Below, piece by piece: positions 1-10,971 of a stretch of 64,000 bases of DNA. Both the position numbers and the translations under genes were made by a program. The stretch lies in the NCBI GenBank assembly GCA_047617985.1, contig JBLGBS010000002.1:19507-83506 (forward strand), read 5' to 3'. The notes below the pieces were generated by a model. It was given only the letters and a program-made list of their open reading frames with translations, did no database searches and was not told the origin of the DNA. How positions within the stretch are numbered: position 1 is the first letter of the stretch; every line of letters begins with the position of its first letter. The stretch comes from SW-4-43-9 sp047617985 (GTDB lineage: Archaea > Nanohalarchaeota > Nanosalinia > Nanosalinales > Nanosalinaceae).

Positions 1-34
1 GAAGGCTTAAAACTGTTTCCAGGGTGCCCTGAAA

Positions 35-3000
35 TTGAACAGTAAATTAGAGGACAGAAAGATAGCTCTAGGTATAATTCTAGCGGTATTTTTCATGTCT
101 TCAGCTTCTGCTCTCACCCAGATTAACAAGCCTATGGACTACACCGATTTCGAGAGCGATACGTCAGATCCTTTCAATGCATACGACACCGACAGCTACG
201 ATGAAGAAACATCAGCTACAGTTCTCGAGCCTGGTTCGGATCCTTCGATAACCTTCTTTGACTGGCAGCCCTCAGTAAAAGATTACCGCAGTCTCCAGCT
301 CGAGGTTACAGCTTCCAGCTCTGGTTTCTCGGACGACACCTGGAGTCTCTACTACGACAGCTCCGCCGGTAATACCTGCGACAGCAGTGACACCGAGCTA
401 AAACCTTCGAACAGTCAGAACACAGGAATTACAAATTATACAACTTCCCTGCCTGTAGATCAAGATTTAACCGATCTTCAGGTCTGTCTCACAGGGTCTA
501 CGAACTCAGGTTCAGACACCGGTAGACAGGTTCAGATTTACGATATAAGAACAGTTGGGGAGTACGAACAGCAGAAGGAGAAAATTGAGGAGGTTGAAAG
601 CTTTGATTTCGCCGGCGGTCAGGTAGAAGGAAATCTTCAGAATCTTCGTTCAGCAGACAGCCAGCTGGTTAACTGGACTGATTTGAATTACTCAACCGGT
701 CAGAGAGAAAGTTTATTCCGGTTCAATACTTCTACAGATGTTCCTCCGGAATCGATAGATCAGGTTAGTTTTCAGTGGAATCTGGGAAGAACAGTAAATA
801 ATTTCGTCAACTCACTTACAGGGAGCGGGGCAGGGAATATAGAATTCTCGAACGGCGAGCCCAGCGCAACCTGGTTTGTAGGTGACGGACAGACCGCGAA
901 CATGGTTGAGGGAGATACAGCAGCACTATTTGGTCCTACCTATGAGCTTGGTGAGAAAGGTTTGAACTTTGCACTACCAGAATCTGTCTCAGATGTTACT
1001 TATACCCAGCTGGATTACAAGATAAGGATAAGGTCACAGGGAGGAGATACCGAGCAGTTAGGTATTAACTTCAGAGATTTCACTAATGGAGGGAATATCC
1101 AGTGTGGAACGATCGCAAGCTCAACGTATCAAAACATTACCTGTTCCTTTACAGATCCGACCACGGTTTCGAACTTGATCTCTGGTAACAGAGTTTACAA
1201 TGTCTTCACAGAGAGTAACGGTGATGGAACTCAGACGACATGGAACGTTGATTATGCAGCTCTGGAGGCATCCTATACAACTCCTCCAACGGACAGGAAC
1301 TACACCTACACTCTCGGTTTGAATAACCGTACCTCGAATAGTCTTGATCAGGTCGAAACCTTTAATCCTTCGAGCCAGCAAAACTTTTTCTCAGCTAATG
1401 TATCGGATTACGAGGCTGCGTTGAACCAAAATAGGGAAATGGAAGGATACCTTTCATTCTATGAATCGGGTAATGTACAGCCGGAATACTCTCTACATAG
1501 TTTCAATATAGATAGAGCGCAGACCAGTATTAGTTTCATCCAAGATAAAGTTGCAGGATACAACGCTCAGGTAAAGGATGAGGCCGGACAGGAGATTACA
1601 GGTGTAGAGTTTACAATTTTTGACAATGGCAGAGTATTAGAAAGGTTTACATCAACAGGACAGGGTTTCAACGACACGTTAGCAAGAAACAGGAATTACA
1701 CTGTAAGACAGTCAATCCCTTCTGGAGGCTCCGACTATAACGTCACATTCTACAATCTTAATATGACTGGCTCGCTGGCTCCTGCGACAAGACTGGCGGA
1801 GATTCAGGAACCGCGGTATATAGAGAATATCTCCAAAGTATACGCGGTAAAAGACAAGGAAATGGAGTTTGAGGAGGCACAGATTAAAGTCCCAAGACAG
1901 GATACTCCGGAAGTTATTCTCCACTGTACTGATTGGGATTTCCGGAGTTCGGTTTGTGGCAACTGGGAGTCAGGTGAGGTGGATGAATATTCAAGCTTCA
2001 AAACCCCTGATCATTTCGTCTACAATGTGACGGGATTCGATGCATTTGCGGTCGCAAACGCGACACCGGTGCCTAACGTGACTTCTCTGGAAATTTACGA
2101 CGTTACTGGACTCTCATCCGTGGAGAAAGAGACAGAAGGAGAGTTTTTGGATGGAGGTCTGAATGAAACCCTCAAATTTAACCAGTCCGAAACGAGACAG
2201 TACAGGTTCGAGTTCAGGATAGAAAACGATGGTAGAAAAGATTGGAATATACAGGAAGAGGATACCCTTTATCATGAAGGACTGAACTCATCTTGGCCTG
2301 TGGATAAGATATGGTACAACCTCTCGACCGGAGACTTTGATGGCGGCCAGGTTACTGATAGAAGGGTTTCATGGAATACTTCTCAGGGAGGAATGCTGGA
2401 AAACGATAATGATAACGACACTATGTATGCCAAGTACCTGGTGAATATAAACGATCAGGAATCGAAGACTTATGACCAGGAGTTCCGGGTTAACGATACC
2501 TCTAAGAACGCAGGCAGCTTTGATTATCACAGGATTGACATCAAAAAGTTTGGAGATATCAACCTCAGTATTTTGCAGCCGGTCAATGGAACCACTCTTC
2601 CACAGAATACAACATTTCTAATGAACGCTTCCGTTAACTGCATCAACGGGTACTGTGGGGGGATAAATGTGACGCCGAGGTATAATTCTAGTGATGTTCC
2701 AGATACTCTTATACCAGAGAATTCAGGTCAACCTTTCCATACTGAGGGAACAAGAACTGAGAACTGTGAGGTGCTGGATAACGAGGGTCAGTGCTACGTC
2801 AGCTGGAGTATAAACACAACAGGGGAAATCAAGACCTCGAGACTTCTGGATATTAATGGTACCTCAAATCTCACTGAAGTGCCGAAAAACAACTCGGCGA
2901 ATGTCGAGGTCAGCATAAATAACGTCCTAATTGTGGATTTGGAGTGGGAGATGCTTAATTTCGGTGTTCTTGACCCTGGCGAGACAGATAAACCTGCTCT

Positions 3001-3325
3001 CGGAAACGATGATCTAGATTACAATCTATCTATCGAAGGCTTGAACGCAGATAATCTCTGGATAAGAGGAAACGACATGCTGACAGATGGATGGAAAAAT
3101 CCAGCCACGAACGAGCAGTATAGGATTGACGCGAACAATCTAAGCTTCGGACTGGAAAATGATATATCCGGGGCGGAGGAATTAACAAATAACTACAGCC
3201 TAGTTAAGCAGGGAATTTCATCAGGAACTATACTGAATACGTTTTACTGGATAGATGTACCTCAAGGGATAAAATCAACGGAATACACAGGAAACCTTTA
3301 CTTCAAGGCAAATGCAACGACATAG
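35..3325 (+). CDS. Secreted multidomain surface protein (1096 aa)
   Basis: No named family is recognised. The protein starts at a TTG codon only 34 bases into the window and begins with a basic stretch and a hydrophobic segment (about residues 10-27) resembling a signal peptide. The rest is Asp/Glu/Ser/Thr/Asn-rich beta-type sequence with dozens of NxS/T sequons, as expected for glycosylated extracellular beta-sandwich domains. A region near residues 510-560 (KDEAGQEITGVEFTIFDNG) looks like a Cna-B/carboxypeptidase-regulatory-like fold. There is no C-terminal membrane anchor. The last ~120 residues (IVDLEWEMLNFGVLDPG ... VPQG ... YTGNLYFKANATT) match the end of the next gene product and the core of the secreted proteins at 19976 and 21020. 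It overlaps the next gene by 14 bases and heads a four-gene surface operon. A role in the cell envelope or in host attachment is inference. Confidence 0.85.
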   Translation: MNSKLEDRKIALGIILAVFFMSSASALTQINKPMDYTDFESDTSDPFNAYDTDSYDEETSATVLEPGSDPSITFFDWQPSVKDYRSLQLEVTASSSGFSDDTWSLYYDSSAGNTCDSSDTELKPSNSQNTGITNYTTSLPVDQDLTDLQVCLTGSTNSGSDTGRQVQIYDIRTVGEYEQQKEKIEEVESFDFAGGQVEGNLQNLRSADSQLVNWTDLNYSTGQRESLFRFNTSTDVPPESIDQVSFQWNLGRTVNNFVNSLTGSGAGNIEFSNGEPSATWFVGDGQTANMVEGDTAALFGPTYELGEKGLNFALPESVSDVTYTQLDYKIRIRSQGGDTEQLGINFRDFTNGGNIQCGTIASSTYQNITCSFTDPTTVSNLISGNRVYNVFTESNGDGTQTTWNVDYAALEASYTTPPTDRNYTYTLGLNNRTSNSLDQVETFNPSSQQNFFSANVSDYEAALNQNREMEGYLSFYESGNVQPEYSLHSFNIDRAQTSISFIQDKVAGYNAQVKDEAGQEITGVEFTIFDNGRVLERFTSTGQGFNDTLARNRNYTVRQSIPSGGSDYNVTFYNLNMTGSLAPATRLAEIQEPRYIENISKVYAVKDKEMEFEEAQIKVPRQDTPEVILHCTDWDFRSSVCGNWESGEVDEYSSFKTPDHFVYNVTGFDAFAVANATPVPNVTSLEIYDVTGLSSVEKETEGEFLDGGLNETLKFNQSETRQYRFEFRIENDGRKDWNIQEEDTLYHEGLNSSWPVDKIWYNLSTGDFDGGQVTDRRVSWNTSQGGMLENDNDNDTMYAKYLVNINDQESKTYDQEFRVNDTSKNAGSFDYHRIDIKKFGDINLSILQPVNGTTLPQNTTFLMNASVNCINGYCGGINVTPRYNSSDVPDTLIPENSGQPFHTEGTRTENCEVLDNEGQCYVSWSINTTGEIKTSRLLDINGTSNLTEVPKNNSANVEVSINNVLIVDLEWEMLNFGVLDPGETDKPALGNDDLDYNLSIEGLNADNLWIRGNDMLTDGWKNPATNEQYRIDANNLSFGLENDISGAEELTNNYSLVKQGISSGTILNTFYWIDVPQGIKSTEYTGNLYFKANATT

Positions 3326-6300
3326 CAACCTTTCAACGAGTAGAAAGAATACAGGCTTCACCGCACTAGGTGTTCTAACGGTTCTAGCCCTAGCTTTCTT
3401 CTCATCACATACAGTGGCTTCCCCGGTTTCAGGTGATGGAATACATTTCCACAATATCTCAGCTACCCCTGAGCTAACGGGATACGGTGAAGATGTTCTT
3501 TTGAACGCCACAGTTGCCAGCGATGAATCTCCTTCAAACGTTGAAGTTGAGATCTTCCGGCCTGACGGAACTTCCAGCACTCACAGTATGTCAATGACCG
3601 GAACCGAGTACCCGGATCACAGAAGCTACGAGTACAGCTTTGGGGAAACGTGGCAGAAAGGGATGTACAGCTACCAGATAACAGCTGAGACATCAAACAA
3701 CCAGGAAACAAGTTCGTCAGGTACTTTTGAGATAGAGGCAAATGCGTCAATGAATGTTGTGACGGATCAGGACAGATACGGCGCGCTTCAGGATGTAAGT
3801 CTCGATAGAGTCAAAGATTTACAGCTTAACAGCTCCGATGAGTTCAATGCGAATACGAGGAAAAGATTCAGAAGATTCCTGTTCTCGGAGAACTTTCAGA
3901 CAACAAGTGGAACTACATCCGGAATCCATACTCATACACATGAAATCGATGAAGGTGAGGTTCACGAGCTTACAGAATCAAATGGAGGGTTGTTCGGTAC
4001 AGATGTATTTGATGGTCAGTACACCTACTCTACAGAGTACAACACGATAAATAATCTAACAGTTCAGCTCAGCGGTGTTGCCTCAGGAGGAGCGCTCGAT
4101 ATACAGGTTAGAAACTTTGATACAGCATCCTGGGAGACAGCTTTTACACTTGATTCAACTACAGAGGTAGATCTAGCTTCTACAGTTTGTACAGCAGAAG
4201 CAGACTGCGCCAGCTACCTCGACTCAAATAACGAGATACAGATTAGAGCTTTTGCTTCGAACGGAGGAGTATCTGCTGATGAAACTTACACCATAGACTA
4301 CCTGACCGCTGTAGTTGAGACAGATGAAGGAGACATAGATGAGAGAGAATCTCTGGAGAACCCTGGGATAGGAGAGGACGGAAACTTCAAGAAGAGGTGG
4401 TACTCAAGATACAGCTTCAATGAAATGCCTATCAACAGATCGGCACAGGTACAGGAAGCTTACCTTCTCCTGGACGTAATCGATGGATCCGGCACCGGAG
4501 AGCTTTACCACACACAGAACTACGGTTCTTCATCACCTCCTACCTCTATCCATCCAGGGAATTCACCTCCCGAATCCACGCAGACAAATCCGATACAGAC
4601 ATTCCAGGCAACACCCGGAATGAAGGAACTGGAGGTTACACAGGCTGTAACCGAAACCTTTGAGTCGGGCAAGAGATCGGTCGGATTCCAGCTGAGAGAA
4701 CAGGGACAGGATCAGTCCTACACGCTCAGCGATCAGAGATATCTGGTTGTGAACTACACCGCAGAATCCCAGCTGGTCAACACAGGAAGAACTGACACTT
4801 CAGGATTCCTTCTTATGAGAGCACAGAAGTTAGAAGATGGAACTTGGCAGAACGTTAATTTCCCGACGGTGGATCGGACAGCGGGTACGTATCCTGTTGA
4901 CTCGAACGAAGAACTTGATCTCGCATCAATATGGAGCGAAAACGGCGGTTTCAACACAGAGGACTACAGAAAAGGAATGTACAGAATACTGTCAGGATAT
5001 GTTTCACAGGAAGGAACAGTGCTTGAAAGCTTTGATGGAACACCGATAAGAGACAGCTTCAGATTTGAGATATTCGAGCCTTTCCTGAATCTGACCGAAG
5101 TTGAACATGAAAACCAGGTTGACGATAATGTCAACGAGTACGGAACCGGAGATACAGTTGACTTTGTGGACGCAGTATTCGGCGTTACCAGAACTACAGC
5201 GGTAAATGCCAGTCTAAGGCTCAGACTTCTGAATGAGAACGGCCAGCTGGTTGAATGGGGGCCGAACTCAACCAGGTTATGTGGGAATGTACCGGCAGGA
5301 AATAACTGTGAGGCAAGCTTCTCCAACAGTTCAAACGGCTACTCGATCCCTAGAAACGCTATATCAGATATATCCGAGACAATGACCTGGAGTGTTTTCA
5401 TGGATGCTAACAACTTTGGAGGAAGACTTAACCAGACAGAGCAGGTCACACTTTACCATATCCCGGCAGGATTTGAATCCGATATCGAGGATGAAGACGA
5501 CAAGATTTTGAGAAACAATTCTGCTGTCTACAACTTCACGGTTGGAAACCCATGGAGTCAGCCTCTGGAAGATGTTAATGTGACAGTTAACTGTAATCGG
5601 GAAGAACTGAACTGCAGTGAGATAGGGAACTCCCAGCAGAAGATACAGCTGGGAGCGATAAGTTCCGGTTCATCTCAGACAGCAAGGTTTAACGTCACCA
5701 CAAACAGCTCCACACCGACAGGTTTCTACGACCTGAACGCTACCGTAGAATATATCAACCCAGGAGGTGAGAGAAAGGTCTGGGAACAGAGAGAAAACGA
5801 GATACTTGCAGTAAGGATTGCAGGAGCGCTTACACAGATAATAGACGCGCCGGAAAATGTGACAAGAGGTGAGCAGGGATATGAGTTTAACTCCAGCACA
5901 GAGAATACGTTCGAAGATCCATTAACCGGGGTAGAGTCAACCTGGAGTCTGCCTCAGGACTGGACAAATACTACAGGCAATCTGGAGAAGCAGGAAGCCG
6001 ATCTACCGCCGGGAGAAATATTCTATCACGGTTTCAGTTCTGCTGTAGGTCCGGATGCAGAAGTTGGTTCAAGAGATATCGTGGTTGATGTTACAAACGA
6101 TCAGCTGAGAGAGGACTCTGCTATAGCAGAGGTTGATGTGTACGCCAACACATCACTGACGGTGACAGTGAACCAGACAGATCCTGCGGTAGGGGAGCCG
6201 ATTAGGGTTACAGGTACTCTTGAATGGGACAATGGCACTGCGATACCTGATGAGCCGGTAAGCTTCGCTGATTCAACTTCCGGAGACAGCTTGGGGCAGG

Positions 6301-9300
6301 CCATAACCGGGTCAAACGGAGAAGCATCAGTTGTATATGAACCAGGGCAACCGCTTGGATCACACAGCATCAGCGGGGCGTATCAGGGATCTGACGATAT
6401 CTACACAAAATCCTCGGCGGGAAACCAGGTGATAACAGTCCATAAGATTCCTGATATCCAGAACGTGGAATCTGATCCTGCTCTGGTCGGATACGGTTAT
6501 CCGACGACGTTGAGCGCAACCGTTACGGACTCGGATGACGGCGTCGCCTCAGTCCAGGCAAACGTAAGCTACCCGAACGGAACGACCACATCACATTCGA
6601 TGCAGGATGTAGGAGGCAACAGCTACGAGTACGACTTCTCAAATACCTGGAATGAAGGTCTACATACCTTCACGGTTATAGCTACAGACAATGCCGGAAA
6701 AGTAAATACTTCGGAAGGCAACTTCACAGTTGATATCCAGCAGAGCTCCAGCATAGGAACCCAGGGCTTTGAGTTCTTCCCTGGTGAGAACGTCACCCTG
6801 ACAAACTCAAGCTATGCATGGACGCTGAGAGAATACGATTACAGGAGAGCTGTAGAGGTAACAGAGACCTCCGGAAACCGGCTTGAACGTTTCACATCCA
6901 GGTTCGAGATACCGAACCTAGGCAGTGATGTTCAGAACGACTGCAGTGATATCAGGATGGTGGAAAACGGGACACCGAGAGATCTCTACATTGAAAACTG
7001 CAATCCTTCAGGCAACACTGTAGCTTACGCACCGACAACAGTCGAGGCGTCAGCGACCGAAGGCGATCTGTTTGCCTATTACGATAATCCTGATGCAGAG
7101 GAGCCAGCAAATGAGACATACGCCTTCCCGATCTCGGATTCAGGAACTCATGATCCTGGCTCACCATCTATATTCAATACACACCAGTACAACGGTGGGG
7201 ATGCGATCTTCCGCAGAGTCCAGATAACCGTGAACGAGGGCAACGGCAATACGATGTCCGTTACGGTTCAGGGCAGAAATATTTCGACAGGAGAGTTCGT
7301 AACCCTCTACGATCAGACAGGTGTAGCTGACGGTACAACTGTTCTGGACGAAACTTATTATGAGGATCCATCATTCAATGAGATTCAGATCTCCGCTTCA
7401 AGTGAGGCCGGCGGAGGCGGGTTCGATCCACAGGGGGACGTTTCATACACCTACGACTTCACAACTCCTGACTTGACGGATACGCAGGTACAGGATGAGC
7501 AGGACAGGTTCTCCTCAGTTCTGCAGAACATCGGTAATTTCCCATTCAGAGGTAAGGTTGAACTTGAAGTGTTCAGCAACACTACAGGGGCGTGGAACCA
7601 GGTTGAGACAGTTTACAACGAGACATCGACCCGCAACGTCGGTGTTAATGATATAATAAAGCTTTACGAGCTCTGGAATCCAAATCCATTCTACACCAAT
7701 AGGAGGACACCAGGATTTTACCGTGCAGTCTTCAAGTTTGTAAGTCCTTCAGGAACGATACTGACTGACGGTTCAGATATCAGAAGACAGAGCCCTTTCC
7801 GGCTGAACCCGGCACAGTCAAACGTCACAGTTCAAAACGTAGAAATTTACAATGTCACCGGTGCGGGCAATCAGCGAACCGATACATCGGATCTGGAGGA
7901 CAGCGGAACCAACACCACTTTCAGAGTGACAGGCGGTGAAACCTACAGGGTTCAGGTAGATATCGAAAACGATGAATCCGCATCAGCGCCGTGGCAGATA
8001 GACGGAAGCACTGATATCAAGTACATCAATATTCATCCGGACTGGACAGTAGATACGGCAAACGATGTGTTCTACACCAACGGAACCGATACCTACACCG
8101 GTGGACAGCTTGAAACAGCTCCCGGCACCACAAACGTTACCTGGAACAGTCAGGGAGGAGAAATCAAACCTGGAAACAGCGGCAGTTTCTCGTTCATCGC
8201 ACAGGTTCTGAATGAAACCGAGGCAGAAAGAGAAATCACGTTCAGCGCAACCGATATCACTTTCAGAGAGACAGACAGATCAGATATCAATGTGTACGAA
8301 AACAACAATATTCCGCCACAGATCGACTTCTTCGACCTGAATATAACAGATGTTAATAGAGGTGAGACAATCAAAGCATTTGCAAACTGGACAAAAGATA
8401 TCAGCTCGGCTGATGCGGAGTACAATACAACGACTTCCGCACTGTCCAACTTCACGGTTGATCCGGAAGGAACGTTCACAAACTACACCTTCTCAACAGA
8501 TCAAGACTGGGTTAGAGGTACTCACAGCTTCCGGTTCTTTGCATCGGACTACGTCGGCAACGAGGGAAGCAGTCGTGTGGAACCGTTCAACGTTAATGGA
8601 ATCGCAAACATCAACAGTACTGATTTGAACAAGTCAGAGGTTGAGGGAGGCAACCCTGTGGAGTTCGCCTGCAGGGTTACTTCCGACAGAAACACACCGA
8701 TAAACAACTACAATGTCGGCTTCTACAATGAGACATCTCAGATAACCACGGCATCAACCGGCTCAAACGGGTGGGCGAACATAAGCTACACATCAAACAA
8801 ACTTGGAACTCAGTTGCTGACATGTAACATTACAGAGGACAGCTCGAGGTTCTACAGCGTTGGAACCGCAGAAGGAACTGAGGAGCTCAAGGTTATTGAG
8901 ACGATCCCTCCTGAGTATCGGGAGGTCGGCCAGAACACTACAAGAGTTTTCAAAACAGCCAGAAACGATACTGTGAATTTCTTCACACGGTGGACTGATA
9001 ACTTCCGACTTGACACCGCGCTTCTGGAAACTAACGAGACAGGAGTTGAGCTGAACAGCTCTCTTGCAGAATCAAAGAATCTTAATGGAGGTGAGGACTG
9101 GAGCAATTTCACAGTAGATATACCTGGTGATGTGAAGCCGGTTGATGCCTCATGGAGGATCTGGGCGAATGATACGTCCTCCAACTACAATGTAACTCCT
9201 GAGATGCCGTTTGAAATCTGGGGCTTCACGACGATTCTGGGGCCGGAAAGTGGGCCGGAACAGAATCCTGTGACAATAGACGAGGAATCAAGGTTTGAAT

Positions 9301-10961
9301 GTCGGGTGTTACAGGGTAACGGCTCCGCTGTTAAGGATCTTCCTGTAAGGTTCTACGAAAACTCCTCGGGATCTATGCAGCAGGTCGCAGTAAACAAGAC
9401 TAATTCGGAAGGAGCTGTATCTTTCTCCCGGAGCTATTCATCCCAGCAGGCGGTGAGAGAGACCTGCAGTATCACAAGAAATGATTCGCTGAACTTCCAG
9501 CCATTCGAACCGGATAGAGGCAACTACACAGAGGTACTGGAGGTTATACCTGAGGAAACAATCCCGCCATACATTGAGAACAACAACTACTTCCTGAACA
9601 CAACTGACAGCTTCAAACCGGCCTCGGTCAAGTCATCAGCCCAGTGGAATGATTCGATCCAGTCGGCGAAGATTGAGTTCAACTACACAGGAAACGACTT
9701 CATCAAGAAAGATATTCCAGGGCCTTACACGAACAACTGGACGAACTTCACACTGAACGTCAACGAGACCTGGGATGTTGGAACTCACTATGTGAAGACT
9801 TCCGCTAATGACACAGTAGGAAACGTCAACGACACTCTCAGATTCCTGAAATTCGATGTCTGGGGTTACAGCCAGGTCGAGTGGGTCTCGCCGACCGGTA
9901 AAGTAGGAAAGGGAGAGACAGAGCTCAAATGCCTGGTTTCAGATAACCAGACGAACCAGCCTATAGAAAACCATGAAGTCGCGTTTTACGATGATAATAG
10001 CAACCTGATAGGAATTAACGCCACAAGGTCGGATGGAACAGCTATTTACAGCTATAATACTTCGGATCAAGAAGCGGGAGATAAAACCTGGTCATGCAGA
10101 ATAAACGATGAGCCAGAGATTTTCTACAACACCAGCAATCAGGACACTGCTTCGGAGACGGTCGAGCTTCTGGGACAGCAGGCCGGAAAGATCGTCGGAA
10201 ATCTGACAAGACCTGCCAACAACACGGTTCTAGCGCAGAACAAGACTTTCACCGCTAACCTGACAGCAGAATGCCGGAGGAGCGACTGTGGGGAAGTAAC
10301 CGCAGTACTTAGATACAATCAGTCAGGAAACGAAGCAGACACAGAGATAAGCGAAACCGCTGATGAACCGTTCCACACTGTAGATGCGAACCCGAAAACA
10401 TGCAGTCCATCATTGGCAGAGGGAGATAACTGCTCTGTCTCTTGGGATGTGAACGCAACAGGAGATCAGGACACCACGCATGCACTGGATGCGGAGATAG
10501 ATGGAACAGCGACACCGGCGAACGATACCGAGGACAAGGTTGTCGGAATAGATCAGATCCTGATACTGGATGTCAACTACAACGAGATTATCTTCCCACA
10601 GGGCAATCCTGGAGAAGTCATTCCGGCGCCAGGAAACTCTGAAAGCAAGTACTCCGCGGAGCTTGATGAAAGATCAAACGATGCTACCGGAGGCGCGTGG
10701 ATCAAGATGACCAACCTGACAAGTGTTGAAGGGCCGGACACTGAGAACAGAAGAGTGCCTCCGGAAAACACGACTTGGGCGTTCGAGTCAACATGCAGTT
10801 ACTCGGGAAGCACGTCTCTCCACAACTATTACACCGAAATCCTGGGATCGATGGATGCAGGAGAGTCATTTACCCAGTGCTTCTGGCAGGAAAACCCATT
10901 CGGAAAGTACGCCGGAGTCTACACAGGAAGTTTAACAATAAAGGTGAACGCAACCAATTAA
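3312..10961 (+). CDS. Giant secreted repeat-domain surface protein (2549 aa)
   Basis: A very large exported protein with an N-terminal hydrophobic segment (about residues 17-36) and then tandem Ig/PKD-like beta domains. Two early domains share the pattern GYG...L.A.V ... SYEY.F...W..G.. (about residues 50-130 and 1055-1140). The later part (about residues 1670-2290) repeats a two-domain unit three times: an Ig-like domain (IPP... W..G.H.F...A.D..GN) followed by a domain with paired cysteines (F.CRV ... FY ... C.I). One region (about 1515-1640) is paralogous to residues ~690-830 of the upstream protein, and both end in the same C-terminal module (ILDVNYNEIIFPQGNPG ... YTGSLTIKVNATN). There is no transmembrane anchor and no catalytic motif. 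It is start-stop overlapped with the upstream gene. The size and architecture recall the giant surface proteins of nanohaloarchaea; function in host adhesion is inference. Confidence 0.88.
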   Translation: MQRHSNLSTSRKNTGFTALGVLTVLALAFFSSHTVASPVSGDGIHFHNISATPELTGYGEDVLLNATVASDESPSNVEVEIFRPDGTSSTHSMSMTGTEYPDHRSYEYSFGETWQKGMYSYQITAETSNNQETSSSGTFEIEANASMNVVTDQDRYGALQDVSLDRVKDLQLNSSDEFNANTRKRFRRFLFSENFQTTSGTTSGIHTHTHEIDEGEVHELTESNGGLFGTDVFDGQYTYSTEYNTINNLTVQLSGVASGGALDIQVRNFDTASWETAFTLDSTTEVDLASTVCTAEADCASYLDSNNEIQIRAFASNGGVSADETYTIDYLTAVVETDEGDIDERESLENPGIGEDGNFKKRWYSRYSFNEMPINRSAQVQEAYLLLDVIDGSGTGELYHTQNYGSSSPPTSIHPGNSPPESTQTNPIQTFQATPGMKELEVTQAVTETFESGKRSVGFQLREQGQDQSYTLSDQRYLVVNYTAESQLVNTGRTDTSGFLLMRAQKLEDGTWQNVNFPTVDRTAGTYPVDSNEELDLASIWSENGGFNTEDYRKGMYRILSGYVSQEGTVLESFDGTPIRDSFRFEIFEPFLNLTEVEHENQVDDNVNEYGTGDTVDFVDAVFGVTRTTAVNASLRLRLLNENGQLVEWGPNSTRLCGNVPAGNNCEASFSNSSNGYSIPRNAISDISETMTWSVFMDANNFGGRLNQTEQVTLYHIPAGFESDIEDEDDKILRNNSAVYNFTVGNPWSQPLEDVNVTVNCNREELNCSEIGNSQQKIQLGAISSGSSQTARFNVTTNSSTPTGFYDLNATVEYINPGGERKVWEQRENEILAVRIAGALTQIIDAPENVTRGEQGYEFNSSTENTFEDPLTGVESTWSLPQDWTNTTGNLEKQEADLPPGEIFYHGFSSAVGPDAEVGSRDIVVDVTNDQLREDSAIAEVDVYANTSLTVTVNQTDPAVGEPIRVTGTLEWDNGTAIPDEPVSFADSTSGDSLGQAITGSNGEASVVYEPGQPLGSHSISGAYQGSDDIYTKSSAGNQVITVHKIPDIQNVESDPALVGYGYPTTLSATVTDSDDGVASVQANVSYPNGTTTSHSMQDVGGNSYEYDFSNTWNEGLHTFTVIATDNAGKVNTSEGNFTVDIQQSSSIGTQGFEFFPGENVTLTNSSYAWTLREYDYRRAVEVTETSGNRLERFTSRFEIPNLGSDVQNDCSDIRMVENGTPRDLYIENCNPSGNTVAYAPTTVEASATEGDLFAYYDNPDAEEPANETYAFPISDSGTHDPGSPSIFNTHQYNGGDAIFRRVQITVNEGNGNTMSVTVQGRNISTGEFVTLYDQTGVADGTTVLDETYYEDPSFNEIQISASSEAGGGGFDPQGDVSYTYDFTTPDLTDTQVQDEQDRFSSVLQNIGNFPFRGKVELEVFSNTTGAWNQVETVYNETSTRNVGVNDIIKLYELWNPNPFYTNRRTPGFYRAVFKFVSPSGTILTDGSDIRRQSPFRLNPAQSNVTVQNVEIYNVTGAGNQRTDTSDLEDSGTNTTFRVTGGETYRVQVDIENDESASAPWQIDGSTDIKYINIHPDWTVDTANDVFYTNGTDTYTGGQLETAPGTTNVTWNSQGGEIKPGNSGSFSFIAQVLNETEAEREITFSATDITFRETDRSDINVYENNNIPPQIDFFDLNITDVNRGETIKAFANWTKDISSADAEYNTTTSALSNFTVDPEGTFTNYTFSTDQDWVRGTHSFRFFASDYVGNEGSSRVEPFNVNGIANINSTDLNKSEVEGGNPVEFACRVTSDRNTPINNYNVGFYNETSQITTASTGSNGWANISYTSNKLGTQLLTCNITEDSSRFYSVGTAEGTEELKVIETIPPEYREVGQNTTRVFKTARNDTVNFFTRWTDNFRLDTALLETNETGVELNSSLAESKNLNGGEDWSNFTVDIPGDVKPVDASWRIWANDTSSNYNVTPEMPFEIWGFTTILGPESGPEQNPVTIDEESRFECRVLQGNGSAVKDLPVRFYENSSGSMQQVAVNKTNSEGAVSFSRSYSSQQAVRETCSITRNDSLNFQPFEPDRGNYTEVLEVIPEETIPPYIENNNYFLNTTDSFKPASVKSSAQWNDSIQSAKIEFNYTGNDFIKKDIPGPYTNNWTNFTLNVNETWDVGTHYVKTSANDTVGNVNDTLRFLKFDVWGYSQVEWVSPTGKVGKGETELKCLVSDNQTNQPIENHEVAFYDDNSNLIGINATRSDGTAIYSYNTSDQEAGDKTWSCRINDEPEIFYNTSNQDTASETVELLGQQAGKIVGNLTRPANNTVLAQNKTFTANLTAECRRSDCGEVTAVLRYNQSGNEADTEISETADEPFHTVDANPKTCSPSLAEGDNCSVSWDVNATGDQDTTHALDAEIDGTATPANDTEDKVVGIDQILILDVNYNEIIFPQGNPGEVIPAPGNSESKYSAELDERSNDATGGAWIKMTNLTSVEGPDTENRRVPPENTTWAFESTCSYSGSTSLHNYYTEILGSMDAGESFTQCFWQENPFGKYAGVYTGSLTIKVNATN

Positions 10962-10971
10962 ACCTAGAAAG

